Source of the DNA: Staphylococcus aureus
Lineage (GTDB): Bacteria > Bacillota > Bacilli > Staphylococcales > Staphylococcaceae
Length of the DNA stretch: 64,000 nt
NCBI RefSeq assembly: GCF_001027105.1
Contig: NZ_CP011526.1
Span: 2,542,001-2,606,000, forward strand
Reading direction: 5' to 3'
Shown: in pieces, positions 52,344-63,074 of the stretch
Numbering within the stretch: the stretch's first letter is position 1
Layout of the letters: each line of letters begins with the position of its first letter
Translations under genes and position numbers: made by a program
Notes under the pieces: generated by a model
Database searches by the model: none
Told to the model about the DNA's origin: nothing
The model's input: only the letters and a program-made list of their open reading frames with translations

Positions 52344-52378
52344 AAAAAAACTCTCCCCAATTTCTATGGGAAGAGCTA
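52344..52378 (-). terminator. Terminator of isaA
   Basis: CTCTTCCCA pairs with the GGGGAGAG arm on the minus strand and is followed by seven T residues. Confidence 0.85.
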
Positions 52379-52421
52379 TATATTTAATGTCTAAACATTA
52401 CTTTTATTTATTATGAAGGAA

Positions 52422-53123
52422 TTAGAATCCCCAAGCACCTAAACCTTGTGCTTTGTATGCTTTAACAGCTGCGTTGATTTGTTGGTCAACAGTGTTTGTT
52501 GGACCCCAACCTGGCATAGTTTGGAATAAACCTGAAGCACCTGATGGGTTGTAAGCATTTACTTGACCATTTGATTCACGAGCGATGATTGCAGCCCATG
52601 TAGAAGCTGAAACACCAGTACGTTGAGCCATGATTTGAGCTGCTGATGAACCAGTAGCACCTGCAGTATTACCATTGCTTAATCTCACTGAACTTGAAGT
52701 AGTTGAAGTGCTGTAGTTATGGTAAGTTGGAGCTGAAACAGCTTCAACGTTTGAGTTACTTGATTGTGCATTGTAGCTTACTGATTGTACATTTGAACCT
52801 TGGTTGTATGAAGTAGTGTAGTCTGCACCTGCAACGTTTGAGAAACCAGCAGTTTGACCATTAGCTGCTTCATAGCTCCATGACCATGTAGTACCATTTG
52901 AAGTGAAGTTATATTGGAAACCATCTTTTACAAAGTGGATGTCATATGCACCATCTTTGATTGGAGCTGCATTTAATTGATCTTGGTGATTATGCGCTAA
53001 GTCAACTAAGTGTGCTTGATCAACGTTTACTTCAGCAGCGTGTGCTTGATGTCCTGTACCTGCTGCGTAACCTGTTACACCTAATGCCACTGCTAATGAT
53101 GATGCCATAATTGTCTTTTTCAT
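52422..53123 (-). CDS. isaA: Immunodominant antigen A, soluble lytic transglycosylase
   Basis: Secreted peptidoglycan lytic transglycosylase of 233 residues. The signal peptide ends at AHA-AEVN near residue 29. A Ser/Asn-rich middle region follows. The C-terminal SLT-like domain (about residues 160-233) has the catalytic glutamate in [16 protein letters not shown] and ends GLGAWGF, as in IsaA and SceD. GGAGGATTTTTTACT precedes the ATG. Controlled by WalKR in S. aureus; a WalR box lies about 140 bases upstream. Has its own terminator. Confidence 0.97.
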
Positions 53124-53262
53124 AGTAAAAAATCCTCCAGTAATAATTGTAAGTTTATGTTTTTAGTAATTATATTTTGAATTTGAATGTCGTAGTGCAA
53201 GTTTAAATTGTCTTTTATTTCTTTCAACGGTACTCACTATATCACAAAAAACCAGCCAGTAA

Positions 53263-53279
53263 ATTACACTTTCTTTACA
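53263..53279 (-). promoter_or_regulatory. WalR box upstream of isaA
   Basis: On the minus strand TGTAAA-GAAAG-TGTAAT fits the WalR consensus TGTWAH-N5-TGTWAH without mismatch. Confidence 0.85.
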
Positions 53280-53280
53280 A

Positions 53281-53313
53281 AACATTACAATATCAAGTGT
53301 TATTTGTAATGTT
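53281..53313. repeat. Inverted repeat next to the WalR box
   Basis: AACATTACA (53281) and TGTAATGTT (53305) are perfect nine-base arms around 15 bases. The rest of the 600-base region upstream of isaA holds several more ATTACA/TGTAAT words (near 53334, 53423, 53440, 53460, 53468). Confidence 0.7.
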
Positions 53314-53515
53314 GAAATATGGCTGTTTTATACTGTAATGTGAAATATGTGCCCTTTAGAATCCAATCAACCCTTGAAATAGTCTTTAACACATAAGATT
53401 TTTACTATATTTAGCTCAACTATTACAGCTTTCGTAATATTACAGATTGTATTTTTGTTACATAGCTGTAATATATCTGACATGTAACTTCTCTTATTTT
53501 CGTACATTAAACGCA

Positions 53516-53562
53516 ATTAAAAAGCAATCAACAAATATGTTTCTACACATGTATTGATTGCT
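53516..53562 (-). terminator. Terminator of the EIIC-like gene
   Basis: AGCAATCAA pairs with TTGATTGCT; the minus strand continues GCTTTTTAATT. It lies downstream of the permease at 53731. Confidence 0.75.
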
Positions 53563-53730
53563 ATTATTGTTGTATATTCAAAGTTTTAAAACACACATCT
53601 TTTGTGAATTGTCTTATCTTTTATTAGCGCAAATAAACTGCAGCTCAATTATATTGTTCAACTTCATTCTCGCAATTCACAATAACATTAAATAATTTTT
53701 GGTCTCATATTTTCAAAAAACATACTGTTA

Positions 53731-54786
53731 TTATCCCATGAATTTAAAAATATCATTAGTATATAAACGAAACACTTTACGATAAATGATATCTGCAAGC
53801 CAAGCTGTTACAAATGGTACAACAAAGAACGCTACTACAATTAGTAAGACACTCAACCAAGCAGAATCAACCTCCATAAATTTAAATGCATTAATCGGTC
53901 CTACCATTCCTATAAAACCAAATCCAGCTGACTCTTTCGTTCCATGAATACCTACTAATGCTGATACCAAACCTGATACAATGGCTGTCGTTAATATTGG
54001 TAACATAAGAATTGGATATTTCACCATATTAGGTATCATCATTTTAACGCCTCCAAAGAAGACGGATAACGGCACCCCTAAACGATTCACTTTACTTGTA
54101 CCAATTATCAATACTGCTTCAGTCGCGGAGATACCAATTGACGCTGATCCAGCTGCTAAACCTGTAATACCTATCGCAAAGGCAATGGCCACAGTTGATA
54201 GTGGCGAAATAATAATAAGACTAAATACCATTGAAATCAAAATACTCATGACAATCGGTTGTAATTCTGTAAAACCATTAACCATATTACCGATGGCTGT
54301 TGTAATCATTTTCGTATACGGCAATATTAAAACACCAATTGCACCTGAAATACCGCCAACAACTGTTGGGAATACAATCAATGCCATACTACCTACGCGA
54401 TGTTGAATAAGTAAAATGAATAACACTGCAATCGCTGCTGTAATCATTGTATTAATTAAATCACCAATACCCGTAATCATCCAAGCACCATTTTTAAACT
54501 GCGCTGCACCGCTTCCTACATATGCTGCACTTGCCACAACAGCAATTGCTAATGGCGATAGGTCAAATTTCATGGCAACCAATGCACCAATCAAAGCAGG
54601 TACTGTAAATTGAATTGCAACGACAACGCCTAATAACGTTTTAAAAATCGGATGATAATCCATAAAGTATTTAAAAATTTCTCCAAGTATCGCATTAGGA
54701 ACTAAACCCGCAACAATACCTATGGCGACACCTGATAAAACTCTAAATATAAAATCTTTGGGTGTAATTGTTTTAATTGATGTCAT
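53731..54786 (-). CDS. EIIC_2-family membrane protein
   Basis: Membrane protein of 351 residues with about nine or ten helices of the PTS_EIIC_2-like family, the same family as the protein at 7378-8421. Typical stretches are VPALIGALVAMKFDLSP, AYVGSGAAQFKNGAW and GGVKMMIPNMVKYP. No EIIA/EIIB partner is adjacent. The ATG at 54786 follows GGAAGGATGATATT; the open frame upstream is 32 codons longer but less likely. The next gene, a divergent TetR regulator, may control it. Substrate unknown. Confidence 0.78.
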   Translation of the reverse strand: MTSIKTITPKDFIFRVLSGVAIGIVAGLVPNAILGEIFKYFMDYHPIFKTLLGVVVAIQFTVPALIGALVAMKFDLSPLAIAVVASAAYVGSGAAQFKNGAWMITGIGDLINTMITAAIAVLFILLIQHRVGSMALIVFPTVVGGISGAIGVLILPYTKMITTAIGNMVNGFTELQPIVMSILISMVFSLIIISPLSTVAIAFAIGITGLAAGSASIGISATEAVLIIGTSKVNRLGVPLSVFFGGVKMMIPNMVKYPILMLPILTTAIVSGLVSALVGIHGTKESAGFGFIGMVGPINAFKFMEVDSAWLSVLLIVVAFFVVPFVTAWLADIIYRKVFRLYTNDIFKFMG

Positions 54787-55195
54787 AATATCATCCTTCC
54801 ATTTATGTATATACATCTGTATGCAAATAATAAAGAGCCTTAAGTTATAAGCTGCCACTAGCTTAAATTCTAAGATGTGCATGCCGATGTTGTTATATTT
54901 AGGCTAGCAGTATCATCTATAACTCAAGACTATGAAAAATAGTATATCACAAAATTCTGAATTTTTAGATAAATAAATTGGCAATTTTTCAAACATATTG
55001 TTACAATACACTTTTATTTTATCTTCATTTTTAAAATCCATTAATACAATAGAAGAAAGACATTCAAATGCTTACCAAAAAGGTACATTATTTGTTAGGA
55101 GCGTATCAGCACTTACATATCATCAACACAATTGACAATATAATAGAAGATACTGATAATAAGTGTTAAAACAACAGATGTTAGGTAGTGAACAA
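54787..55195. other. Divergent intergenic region
   Basis: Promoters of the EIIC-like gene and the TetR gene lie here. A short imperfect inverted repeat (TAAGTTATAAGCT with AGCTTAAATTCTAAG) lies at 54841-54875. No clear operator was recognised. Confidence 0.45.
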
Positions 55196-55765
55196 ATGAT
55201 GGAAAGTAAATCCATAGATCCAAGAATCGTTAGAACCAAACAATTGCTTGTCGATGCTTTTCTTAAAATTTCTAGAGAAAAGAAATTATCTCAAATTACA
55301 GTTAAAGATATCACTGATATTGCTACGCTAAATCGTGCAACATTTTACGCTCATTTCACTGATAAAGAAGACCTCCTAGACTACACATTATCTGTAACCA
55401 TTTTAAAAGACTTGAATGATAATTTGAGCATTTCTAATGTCATTAATGAAAAGGTTCTGCGTAATATTTTCATTTCAATTGCGAGTTATATCAAAGATGC
55501 TGCAAAGTCTTGCGAATTAAATAGTGAAGCATTTTGCAACAAAGCACATCAACGTATTAATAATGAATTAGAAGATATTTTTGCGATTATGTTAGAAAAC
55601 AGCTATCCGGAGCATCAACGAGATATCATTGTAAATAGTGCGAGTTTTTTAGCAGCTGGTATCTCAGGCTTAGCATTACATTGGTTTAACACGAGTCAAG
55701 AGACAGCCGATGTGTTTATCGATCGCAACCTTCCATTTTTAATTCATCATATAGCACATTTTTAA
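55196..55765 (+). CDS. TetR/AcrR-family regulator
   Basis: Regulator of 189 residues. The helix-turn-helix is LSQITVKDITDIATLNRATF with YAHFTDKEDLL; the rest is a helical effector domain. It is in the same subgroup as FarR (similar RTK and FYxHF). The start is uncertain: the ATG at 55196 is used, with a weak TTAGGT ahead; GTG at 55163 and ATG at 55178 are alternatives. It is divergent from the EIIC-like permease and followed by a terminator. The ligand is unknown. Confidence 0.82.
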   Translation: MMESKSIDPRIVRTKQLLVDAFLKISREKKLSQITVKDITDIATLNRATFYAHFTDKEDLLDYTLSVTILKDLNDNLSISNVINEKVLRNIFISIASYIKDAAKSCELNSEAFCNKAHQRINNELEDIFAIMLENSYPEHQRDIIVNSASFLAAGISGLALHWFNTSQETADVFIDRNLPFLIHHIAHF

Positions 55766-55933
55766 TAAAACTTGGTATTTAGTCATGCATCTTGAAATCA
55801 CTATGTGACTTAGGTTCATACTTGTACACACAATAAAATTTAACGTATTACGATTGATTAGCCGTGTCTAGGACATAAATCAACGTCCTATACTCTACAA
55901 TGTCATATTAGCAGTCGTTAACTGAATGAAAAT

Positions 55934-55985
55934 AAGCTTGTCATTAAAACATATAGATTTTAGTGACAAGCATTTTTGTTTTTGC
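55934..55985 (+). terminator. Terminator of the TetR gene
   Basis: GCTTGTCATTAAAA pairs with TTTTAGTGACAAGC, followed by ATTTTTGTTTTTG. It stands 170 bases after the stop; the bases between carry no supported ORF. Confidence 0.85.
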
Positions 55986-55990
55986 GTACT

Positions 55991-56118
55991 TAAACAACAC
56001 TTCAGGCAATATGTTGTTTAGGCAACAAATGATATGTGCGTGTTTATTGGCAAACGTACGACATAGTAGTATAGTATGTCTAAACAACATATGTTGCATA
56101 GTTGATATGCGTTGTTTA
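55991..56118. promoter_or_regulatory. Four-copy TAAACAAC operator-like array
   Basis: TAAACAAC occurs at 55991 and 56081, and its complement GTTGTTTA at 56013 and 56111, so they form two inverted pairs. The third copy lies inside CAACATATGTTG, itself a palindrome. The last copy ends about 25 bases before the start of the unknown gene at 56143. It looks like a multi-site operator. Confidence 0.6.
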
Positions 56119-56142
56119 AATACTAAGATAGGAGGGATTGAC

Positions 56143-56463
56143 GTGAGCGAGACAGATGAACCTCAGGGGTTTGAACGCACGCATAATATATTAAATATTA
56201 ATCAGAGTAGTCTGGGTGTAGTGACATACATTACAAATAAATTAAAGTCGACGTTGAAGCAACACATAATAATTGCTCGTGGTAAAAAGCGAATCGACTA
56301 TCGACTGTCGTATAACTTTTACACTACGTATTATGATAATGTAGAAATCAAGAAAATCGACTGTGAATATACCTATGCTATGCCCATTGCAATTTTAATA
56401 AGACACACGATGTCATTCGACAATGCTCATTTCTTTGCTCAGTTACGTCATCCTGTCTTATAA
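56143..56463 (+). CDS. Hypothetical 106-residue protein
   Basis: The GTG at 56143 is seven bases after GGAGGG. The protein begins MSETDEPQGFERTHNILNIN and goes on with GVVTYITNKLKSTLKQHIII, a basic RGKKRIDYRLSYNFYTTYYD stretch, and ends FFAQLRHPVL. It is without signal peptide or membrane helix, basic in the middle and rich in Tyr. I do not recognise its family with confidence; it has some look of a DNA-binding or regulatory protein. The frame runs open upstream for 60 codons, but that part overlaps the repeated operator elements and lacks a ribosome site. Confidence 0.65.
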   Translation: MSETDEPQGFERTHNILNINQSSLGVVTYITNKLKSTLKQHIIIARGKKRIDYRLSYNFYTTYYDNVEIKKIDCEYTYAMPIAILIRHTMSFDNAHFFAQLRHPVL

Positions 56464-56682
56464 AACAACATTGCAGACATGTATATCAAACGACACTTCA
56501 ATAACATCACTTTGCCATCGTACTACTAGTAAAATCGTGTCTCAAATCCCTTATTTTAATTCCAAAAATCTGCTGGTCAAAAGACCGAGAAACTAAAAAC
56601 ATTACTTAATGTGTTGATAAATTACCATATAAAAATAATCTCAAAATATATCAACACTTGATTCTAAGGAGGATATGACAAT

Positions 56683-56913
56683 ATGAAAATTTTAGATAGA
56701 ATTAATGAACTTGCAAATAAAGAAAAAGTACAACCACTTACTGTAGCTGAAAAACAAGAACAACATGCATTGCGTCAAGACTACTTAAGCATGATCCGAG
56801 GACAAGTATTAACAACATTTTCCACAATAAAAGTGGTTGATCCAATCGGTCAGGATGTCACACCAGATAAAGTTTATGATCTTCGCCAACAATACGGTTA
56901 TATTCAAAATTAA
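56683..56913 (+). CDS. UPF0291 (DUF896, YnzC-like) protein
   Basis: Cytoplasmic protein of 76 residues of the UPF0291/YnzC family, a helical hairpin followed by a disordered tail; function unknown. It begins MKILDRINELANKEKVQPLT, contains KQEQHALRQDYLSMIRGQV and ends with a variable tail after DPIGQDVTPD. AAGGAGGATATGAC precedes the ATG. Terminator downstream. Confidence 0.9.
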   Translation: MKILDRINELANKEKVQPLTVAEKQEQHALRQDYLSMIRGQVLTTFSTIKVVDPIGQDVTPDKVYDLRQQYGYIQN

Positions 56914-56962
56914 TATTTGCTCACGAGGTATTGCACTTAAGGTGCCAACTGACCTCATAAAC

Positions 56963-57045
56963 AAAGCCCATACTGATTGAAGACACTAATGTGTCGCACC
57001 ATGGTGCACATTACGCTTCATCTCTGTATGGGCTTTTTATTTATT
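56963..57045 (+). terminator. Terminator of the UPF0291 gene
   Basis: AAAGCCCATAC pairs with GTATGGGCTTT, enclosing inner palindromes such as GCACCATGGTGC, followed by TTTATTTATT. Confidence 0.82.
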
Positions 57046-57062
57046 CTTTTGAGAATTTCATT

Positions 57063-57440
57063 TTAGCAGACCAAAAAATTAAAATGGTGTCCATCAAGAT
57101 CTTTGAACATTGCTCCATAAAACCCTTGGCTTACTGTTGGTTCTTGAACGACTGTGCCACCCGCTTCTTTCACTTTATTCACCAACTGGTCAACTTCTTC
57201 ATTTGTGTTCACACCTAGAGAAATCATCACTTCATTTGGTTCAGTATTAAGGCTTTGCTGACTTACATTTTGAAAATGCTTGTTTTCTATTAAAATTACG
57301 GTTGTTTGACCTATTTGAATGCCGACCATTTTATCTAACATTTGTGGGTTTCTATTTATTTTAAATCCTAACGCTTTATAAAACTGTGCGCTCTTTTCTA
57401 AATCTTGCACATGCAAATTAAACCACATTGATTGAATCAT
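57063..57440 (-). CDS. VOC-family (glyoxalase-like) protein
   Basis: Vicinal-oxygen-chelate protein of 125 residues. It begins MIQSMWFNLHVQDLEKSAQF, where the histidine is a likely metal ligand, and ends QGFYGAMFKDLDGHHFNFLV with the typical DGH. The ATG at 57440 follows GGGGTGCAATC; the open frame upstream overlaps the next gene. It lies 16 bases after the NmrA-like gene, so the group DUF2316, NmrA-like, VOC is one operon. Members include glyoxalases and dioxygenases; the substrate is unknown. Confidence 0.85.
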   Translation of the reverse strand: MIQSMWFNLHVQDLEKSAQFYKALGFKINRNPQMLDKMVGIQIGQTTVILIENKHFQNVSQQSLNTEPNEVMISLGVNTNEEVDQLVNKVKEAGGTVVQEPTVSQGFYGAMFKDLDGHHFNFLVC

Positions 57441-57456
57441 GATTGCACCCCATTCA

Positions 57457-58278
57457 TTACTTATTATAGTTTTGGACTTTAAGCCAATCACTTAATGATA
57501 ATCTTGTTGGATTTATTTCAGCCATTAATTCAAAGTCTACTTCATAACCTTTTTCTTCCAACCATTGCTTTTCTGCAACACCACTAACAAATTCTCCTTC
57601 TATAACAGTAGATTTACCTGTCACTTCACTAAAAATTGTTGCTGCTTCACTTAATGTAACTTCATCGGAACCAATCTCTATTGATTGATGCGTAAAGCTT
57701 TGTGGATGTGCAAAAATATACGATGCAATTTTAGCTATATCAATAGAAGAAATCATTGTGAATTTTATATTCGGATTAATAAATTCTGGTAATGTAATAC
57801 GTTCATCTTCGACTTTAGCAATGCGTAAAAAATTATCCATAAAGAATGATGGTTTGATAACTGTTGCATTTATATTAGATTCCATTAATCTATTTTCTAT
57901 TTTTGCTAGTACTTCAAAGTGTGGGCCAGTTCGATTTCGATTAACCCCTCCCGCAGTACTATACACAATATGTTGAATATTTTCTTGCTCAGCTATTTCA
58001 ATTATCTTCATACCTTGTCTTAATTCTTCGCTAACATCATCTTTAACGATTGGCTGAATACTGTATAAGCCATACTTACCTTTCATCGCTGATTGCAAAC
58101 TAACATTATCACTCAGATCACCTTCAACGATTGATAAATGCGGATGTCCTATGTCTGAAAGTTTACGATTATTCTTATTTCTAGTTAATGCACTTACATA
58201 CCATCCATCCTCTAACAACTGTTTTACAACTGCATTACCTTGCTTCCCTGTTGCGCCTATTACTAAAATATCTTTCAT
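57457..58278 (-). CDS. NmrA-like NAD(P)-binding protein
   Basis: Atypical short-chain dehydrogenase of 273 residues of the NmrA/HSCARG type. The Rossmann motif is VIGATGKQGNAVVKQLLEDG at the N-terminus. The fold continues with YGLYSIQPIV and HIVYSTAGGVNR and then a variable C-terminal part. No classical YxxxK is seen, so it may be a redox sensor or quinone reductase-like enzyme. Middle gene of the minus-strand operon, 19 bases after the DUF2316 gene. Confidence 0.88.
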   Translation of the reverse strand: MKDILVIGATGKQGNAVVKQLLEDGWYVSALTRNKNNRKLSDIGHPHLSIVEGDLSDNVSLQSAMKGKYGLYSIQPIVKDDVSEELRQGMKIIEIAEQENIQHIVYSTAGGVNRNRTGPHFEVLAKIENRLMESNINATVIKPSFFMDNFLRIAKVEDERITLPEFINPNIKFTMISSIDIAKIASYIFAHPQSFTHQSIEIGSDEVTLSEAATIFSEVTGKSTVIEGEFVSGVAEKQWLEEKGYEVDFELMAEINPTRLSLSDWLKVQNYNK

Positions 58279-58297
58279 TTTAGATCCACTCCTCTTT

Positions 58298-58597
58298 TTA
58301 TCTTAAAAACCAATAGTCCTCTTTTTCACCTTTTAAATACGTATATGGTTCTGGTGTTTGTCCATTTCCTTTAATATTGTCGTTTATTACATCTCTGACA
58401 TCCCATACTAAATGAATAAATCGTTGTAATTGATGACTAAAAATGCCTAGTGGCGCTGTCATAGCTAATACTTTTTCCACATCTTCTGTAGTGACATTCA
58501 GTTTTTCAGCAATCATTTGAACCGATAAGGTAGATGCTTCGAAATGTGCTTGCAACTCTTCAGCTGTGATGCGTCTTTGCTCTTTATTTAAAGACAT
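58298..58597 (-). CDS. DUF2316 family protein
   Basis: Protein of 99 residues. It begins MSLNKEQRRITAEELQAHFE and carries a helix-turn-helix-like segment LSVQMIAEKLNVTTEDVEKVL, then SHQLQRFIHLVWDVRDVI. That first half resembles a small DNA-binding domain. It is first in the operon with the NmrA-like and VOC genes, divergent from the TetR operon with about 130 bases between. Function unknown. Confidence 0.82.
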   Translation of the reverse strand: MSLNKEQRRITAEELQAHFEASTLSVQMIAEKLNVTTEDVEKVLAMTAPLGIFSHQLQRFIHLVWDVRDVINDNIKGNGQTPEPYTYLKGEKEDYWFLR

Positions 58598-58727
58598 TAT
58601 CAACACTCTTTTCTTTTATGATATTTAATAGTTATTGCAAATTCATTGCTAACTTTCTTAACACGTTTTATAATAAACGGAGAGTTATCCGTTTGTCAAT
58701 TTTAGAGAATTTTAAGTAGGTGTAATC

Positions 58728-59285
58728 ATGCGAAAAGATGCAAAAGAGAATAGGCAACGAATTGAAGAAATAGCGCACAAACTTTTTGATGAAGAAGGCG
58801 TTGAAAACATTAGTATGAATCGTATTGCTAAAGAACTAGGTATCGGTATGGGGACATTGTATCGACATTTCAAAGATAAAAGCGATTTATGCTACTACGT
58901 CATACAAAGAGACCTTGATATTTTTATCACTCATTTTAAGCAAATTAAAGATGACTATCATTCTAATTATGAGGTTATGCAAGTGTCGTTAGATTATCTT
59001 TTACAATTTAAAATCGATAATAAGGCACTACTGCAATGTATTGAAGCAGGCAACAATAAATTACGTTTTTACCAAAGCGCATTTTATCAAGAATTATTTG
59101 ATTTTTATTATGACTTATTTAAAAGCGATGACGACACTTACACGAAGTTCAAAACAGATATGCTGTTGCAATCATTATCAACTAGTGTATTTGCCTTCCA
59201 AATAGAGCATCGCCATATTTCAATTGAAGCGTACAGAAATTATTTATTAAACATTTATTTAGATGAGGTGGGACGTAATGACTAA
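58728..59285 (+). CDS. TetR/AcrR-family regulator
   Basis: Regulator of 185 residues. The helix-turn-helix is VENISMNRIAKELGIGMGTL with YRHFKDKSDLCYYVI. The remaining helices form the effector domain. The start ATG at 58728 lies after AAGTAGGTGTAATC. It is first in the plus-strand operon with an SDR reductase, a decarboxylase-like enzyme and an alpha/beta hydrolase; its stop overlaps the SDR start. It probably represses one or both divergent operons until an aromatic or electrophilic compound appears (inferred). Confidence 0.9.
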   Translation: MRKDAKENRQRIEEIAHKLFDEEGVENISMNRIAKELGIGMGTLYRHFKDKSDLCYYVIQRDLDIFITHFKQIKDDYHSNYEVMQVSLDYLLQFKIDNKALLQCIEAGNNKLRFYQSAFYQELFDFYYDLFKSDDDTYTKFKTDMLLQSLSTSVFAFQIEHRHISIEAYRNYLLNIYLDEVGRND

Positions 59286-59982
59286 AATTGTGTTAATCAC
59301 AGGAGGCAATAAAGGGTTAGGCTATGCAAGTGCAGAGGCACTTAAAGCATTGGGTTACAAAGTTTATATAGGTTCTCGGAATGATGTAAGAGGACAACAA
59401 GCATCACAAAAATTAGGTGTTCATTATGTACAATTAGATGTTACAAGTGACTACTCAGTCAAAAATGCTTATAACATGATTGCTGAAAAAGAAGGCCGTC
59501 TTGATATCCTCATTAACAATGCAGGTATATCTGGTCAATTTTCAGCACCTTCCAAATTGACACCTCGTGACGTTGAAGAAGTATATCAAACGAATGTATT
59601 CGGTATCGTACGAATGATGAATACATTCGTCCCTCTCTTAGAAAAATCTGAACAACCTGTTGTCGTCAACGTATCAAGTGGTTTAGGTTCATTTGGAATG
59701 GTTACAAACCCCGAAACAGCTGAATCTAAAGTGAATTCATTAGCTTATTGTTCGTCTAAATCGGCAGTAACAATGCTAACGCTACAATACGCTAAAGGAT
59801 TACCTAACATGCAAATCAATGCTGCTGATCCAGGCGCTACAAATACTGATTTAGTTGGTGATTTTAGTAATAATTCCAAACACGTTTCTGAAGGAATCAA
59901 GCCAATCATTCAATTAGCAACGATTGGTGCAGATGGCCCAACAGGTACATTTATTAATGGCGATGGAGAGATGCCTTGGTAG
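59278..59982 (+). CDS. Short-chain dehydrogenase/reductase
   Basis: Classical SDR of 234 residues. The cofactor motif is TGGNKGLGYASAEAL, then NNAGISGQFSAP, the catalytic serine in VVVNVSSGLGSF and YxxxK in YCSSKSAVTM. Ends with a TFINGDGEMPW-type tail. The ATG at 59278 overlaps the TetR stop by eight bases. GAGGTGGGACGTA lies ahead. Similar to carbonyl reductases that act on quinones or short-chain carbonyls. The substrate is not known. Confidence 0.9.
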   Translation: MTKIVLITGGNKGLGYASAEALKALGYKVYIGSRNDVRGQQASQKLGVHYVQLDVTSDYSVKNAYNMIAEKEGRLDILINNAGISGQFSAPSKLTPRDVEEVYQTNVFGIVRMMNTFVPLLEKSEQPVVVNVSSGLGSFGMVTNPETAESKVNSLAYCSSKSAVTMLTLQYAKGLPNMQINAADPGATNTDLVGDFSNNSKHVSEGIKPIIQLATIGADGPTGTFINGDGEMPW

Positions 59983-60079
59983 ATCAATTTTATGTTACAA
60001 ACATTGAAATTAGAGGTATATAAAAAATGCTTCTGCAATAGATGCAATAAACATGCAATACAATATGGAGGCGAAGTAA

Positions 60080-61940
<1,861 letters not shown>

Positions 61941-61957
61941 TTGATTGTTCTCTAATA

Positions 61958-62013
61958 AAACAGCTTGGACAGTTTTCAAATTATATTTGATGGCTGACCA
62001 AGCTTATTTTTAT
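61958..62013 (+). terminator. Terminator of the TetR-hydrolase operon
   Basis: AGCTTGG pairs with CCAAGCT over a loop and is followed by TATTTTTATTT. Confidence 0.82.
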
Positions 62014-62086
62014 TTACGCTTAAACGTTCAAATCAACTCGTTATTATACATGAAGGCATGTTAACCATTCTCTTCCACTGAAAACA

Positions 62087-62977
62087 CTACTGTTCCAAAC
62101 ATTGATAGTCTTCTTTTGAAATACCCTTTCCGATAAGCACCAAATATTCTGGCACTTTTTTTGAAAATGCTACAGGTGTTAATTCATATTGTCCTTGTGT
62201 AAATTGAATGAGATACGTATGTGCGGTGTCTTCAAATGTCATAAACCCTTTCAACCTATAAATATGAGACGGAAGGCATGCTAAACGTTTTATAAACTCT
62301 GCTTTAGTACATTTGACTGGTGATTGCACAAATTGATGATTAATCATTTGATGTAAAGACTTATGTTTATTGTCAGAAGTTGCTGTCATTTGTCTAACTG
62401 ATATTGGCAAAGTGACGCTGCCATGCATACCGACTTGTATATCGGCCTCTGGGTTAATAACTTCTAAATCTTTCAATAGTTTGCTCGTTGTTTCAACATC
62501 TGCTGAATCTATTTTATTAACAAATAAGACAGAACAATATGCTAATTGCTCATAAAATAAGCCTTGGATGTCTTTAGGGAATGATTTAATGTGTTTATAC
62601 ATGCTTGCGTCTATTACACCAATCATATGTGTAATTGTTGTAAACGGAGCTAAAATAGGCGTTAAACAAGCATCTAAGACAGAGACCGGTTCTGCAATCC
62701 CACTACATTCAATAAATACAATGTCTGGTTGCTCTTTTAAATATAATTGATGTAACTGTTCTGATACATCTGCTTTCATTGCACAACAGATACACCCCTC
62801 TGTCAGTTCACTTAAAGGTATGTCTTCAGATACTAAGGCACCATCAACACTCATTTTCCCAAATTCATTCATGATGACTGCTGGTTTCAGCGATTCCTTT
62901 AATGATTCAGCGAGCAAATGATTTAAGACAGTCGTTTTACCGCCACCTAAAAACCCACCTATAATAACTATTTTCAT
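62087..62977 (-). CDS. CobW/P47K-family GTPase metallochaperone
   Basis: G3E-family GTPase of 296 residues. Walker A is GGFLGGGKTTVLNHLL, the metal site is EGCICCAMKADV, switch II is FIECSGIAEPVSVL and the base-recognition motif is FVNKIDSADV. A CobW_C domain follows from about residue 205. Such proteins deliver zinc, iron or cobalt to target proteins. ATG at 62977 follows AGAGGAGAGTCGCAG. It lies about 100 bases downstream of the FeoB-like membrane gene and probably shares its transcript. The metal is not known. Confidence 0.92.
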   Translation of the reverse strand: MKIVIIGGFLGGGKTTVLNHLLAESLKESLKPAVIMNEFGKMSVDGALVSEDIPLSELTEGCICCAMKADVSEQLHQLYLKEQPDIVFIECSGIAEPVSVLDACLTPILAPFTTITHMIGVIDASMYKHIKSFPKDIQGLFYEQLAYCSVLFVNKIDSADVETTSKLLKDLEVINPEADIQVGMHGSVTLPISVRQMTATSDNKHKSLHQMINHQFVQSPVKCTKAEFIKRLACLPSHIYRLKGFMTFEDTAHTYLIQFTQGQYELTPVAFSKKVPEYLVLIGKGISKEDYQCLEQ

Positions 62978-63074
62978 CTGCGACTCTCCTCTTATACTTC
63001 ATATGAATAGCATATTCCAAGATAGATCTCCTATTGACTGACATGACTCTATATTCAGTTATAGTTCATTTTTT

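Noticed and set aside
55963-56142. Upstream extension of the 106-residue protein
   Set aside because: It runs through the terminator tail and the repeated TAAACAAC words and has no ribosome site; the GTG at 56143 has GGAGGG.
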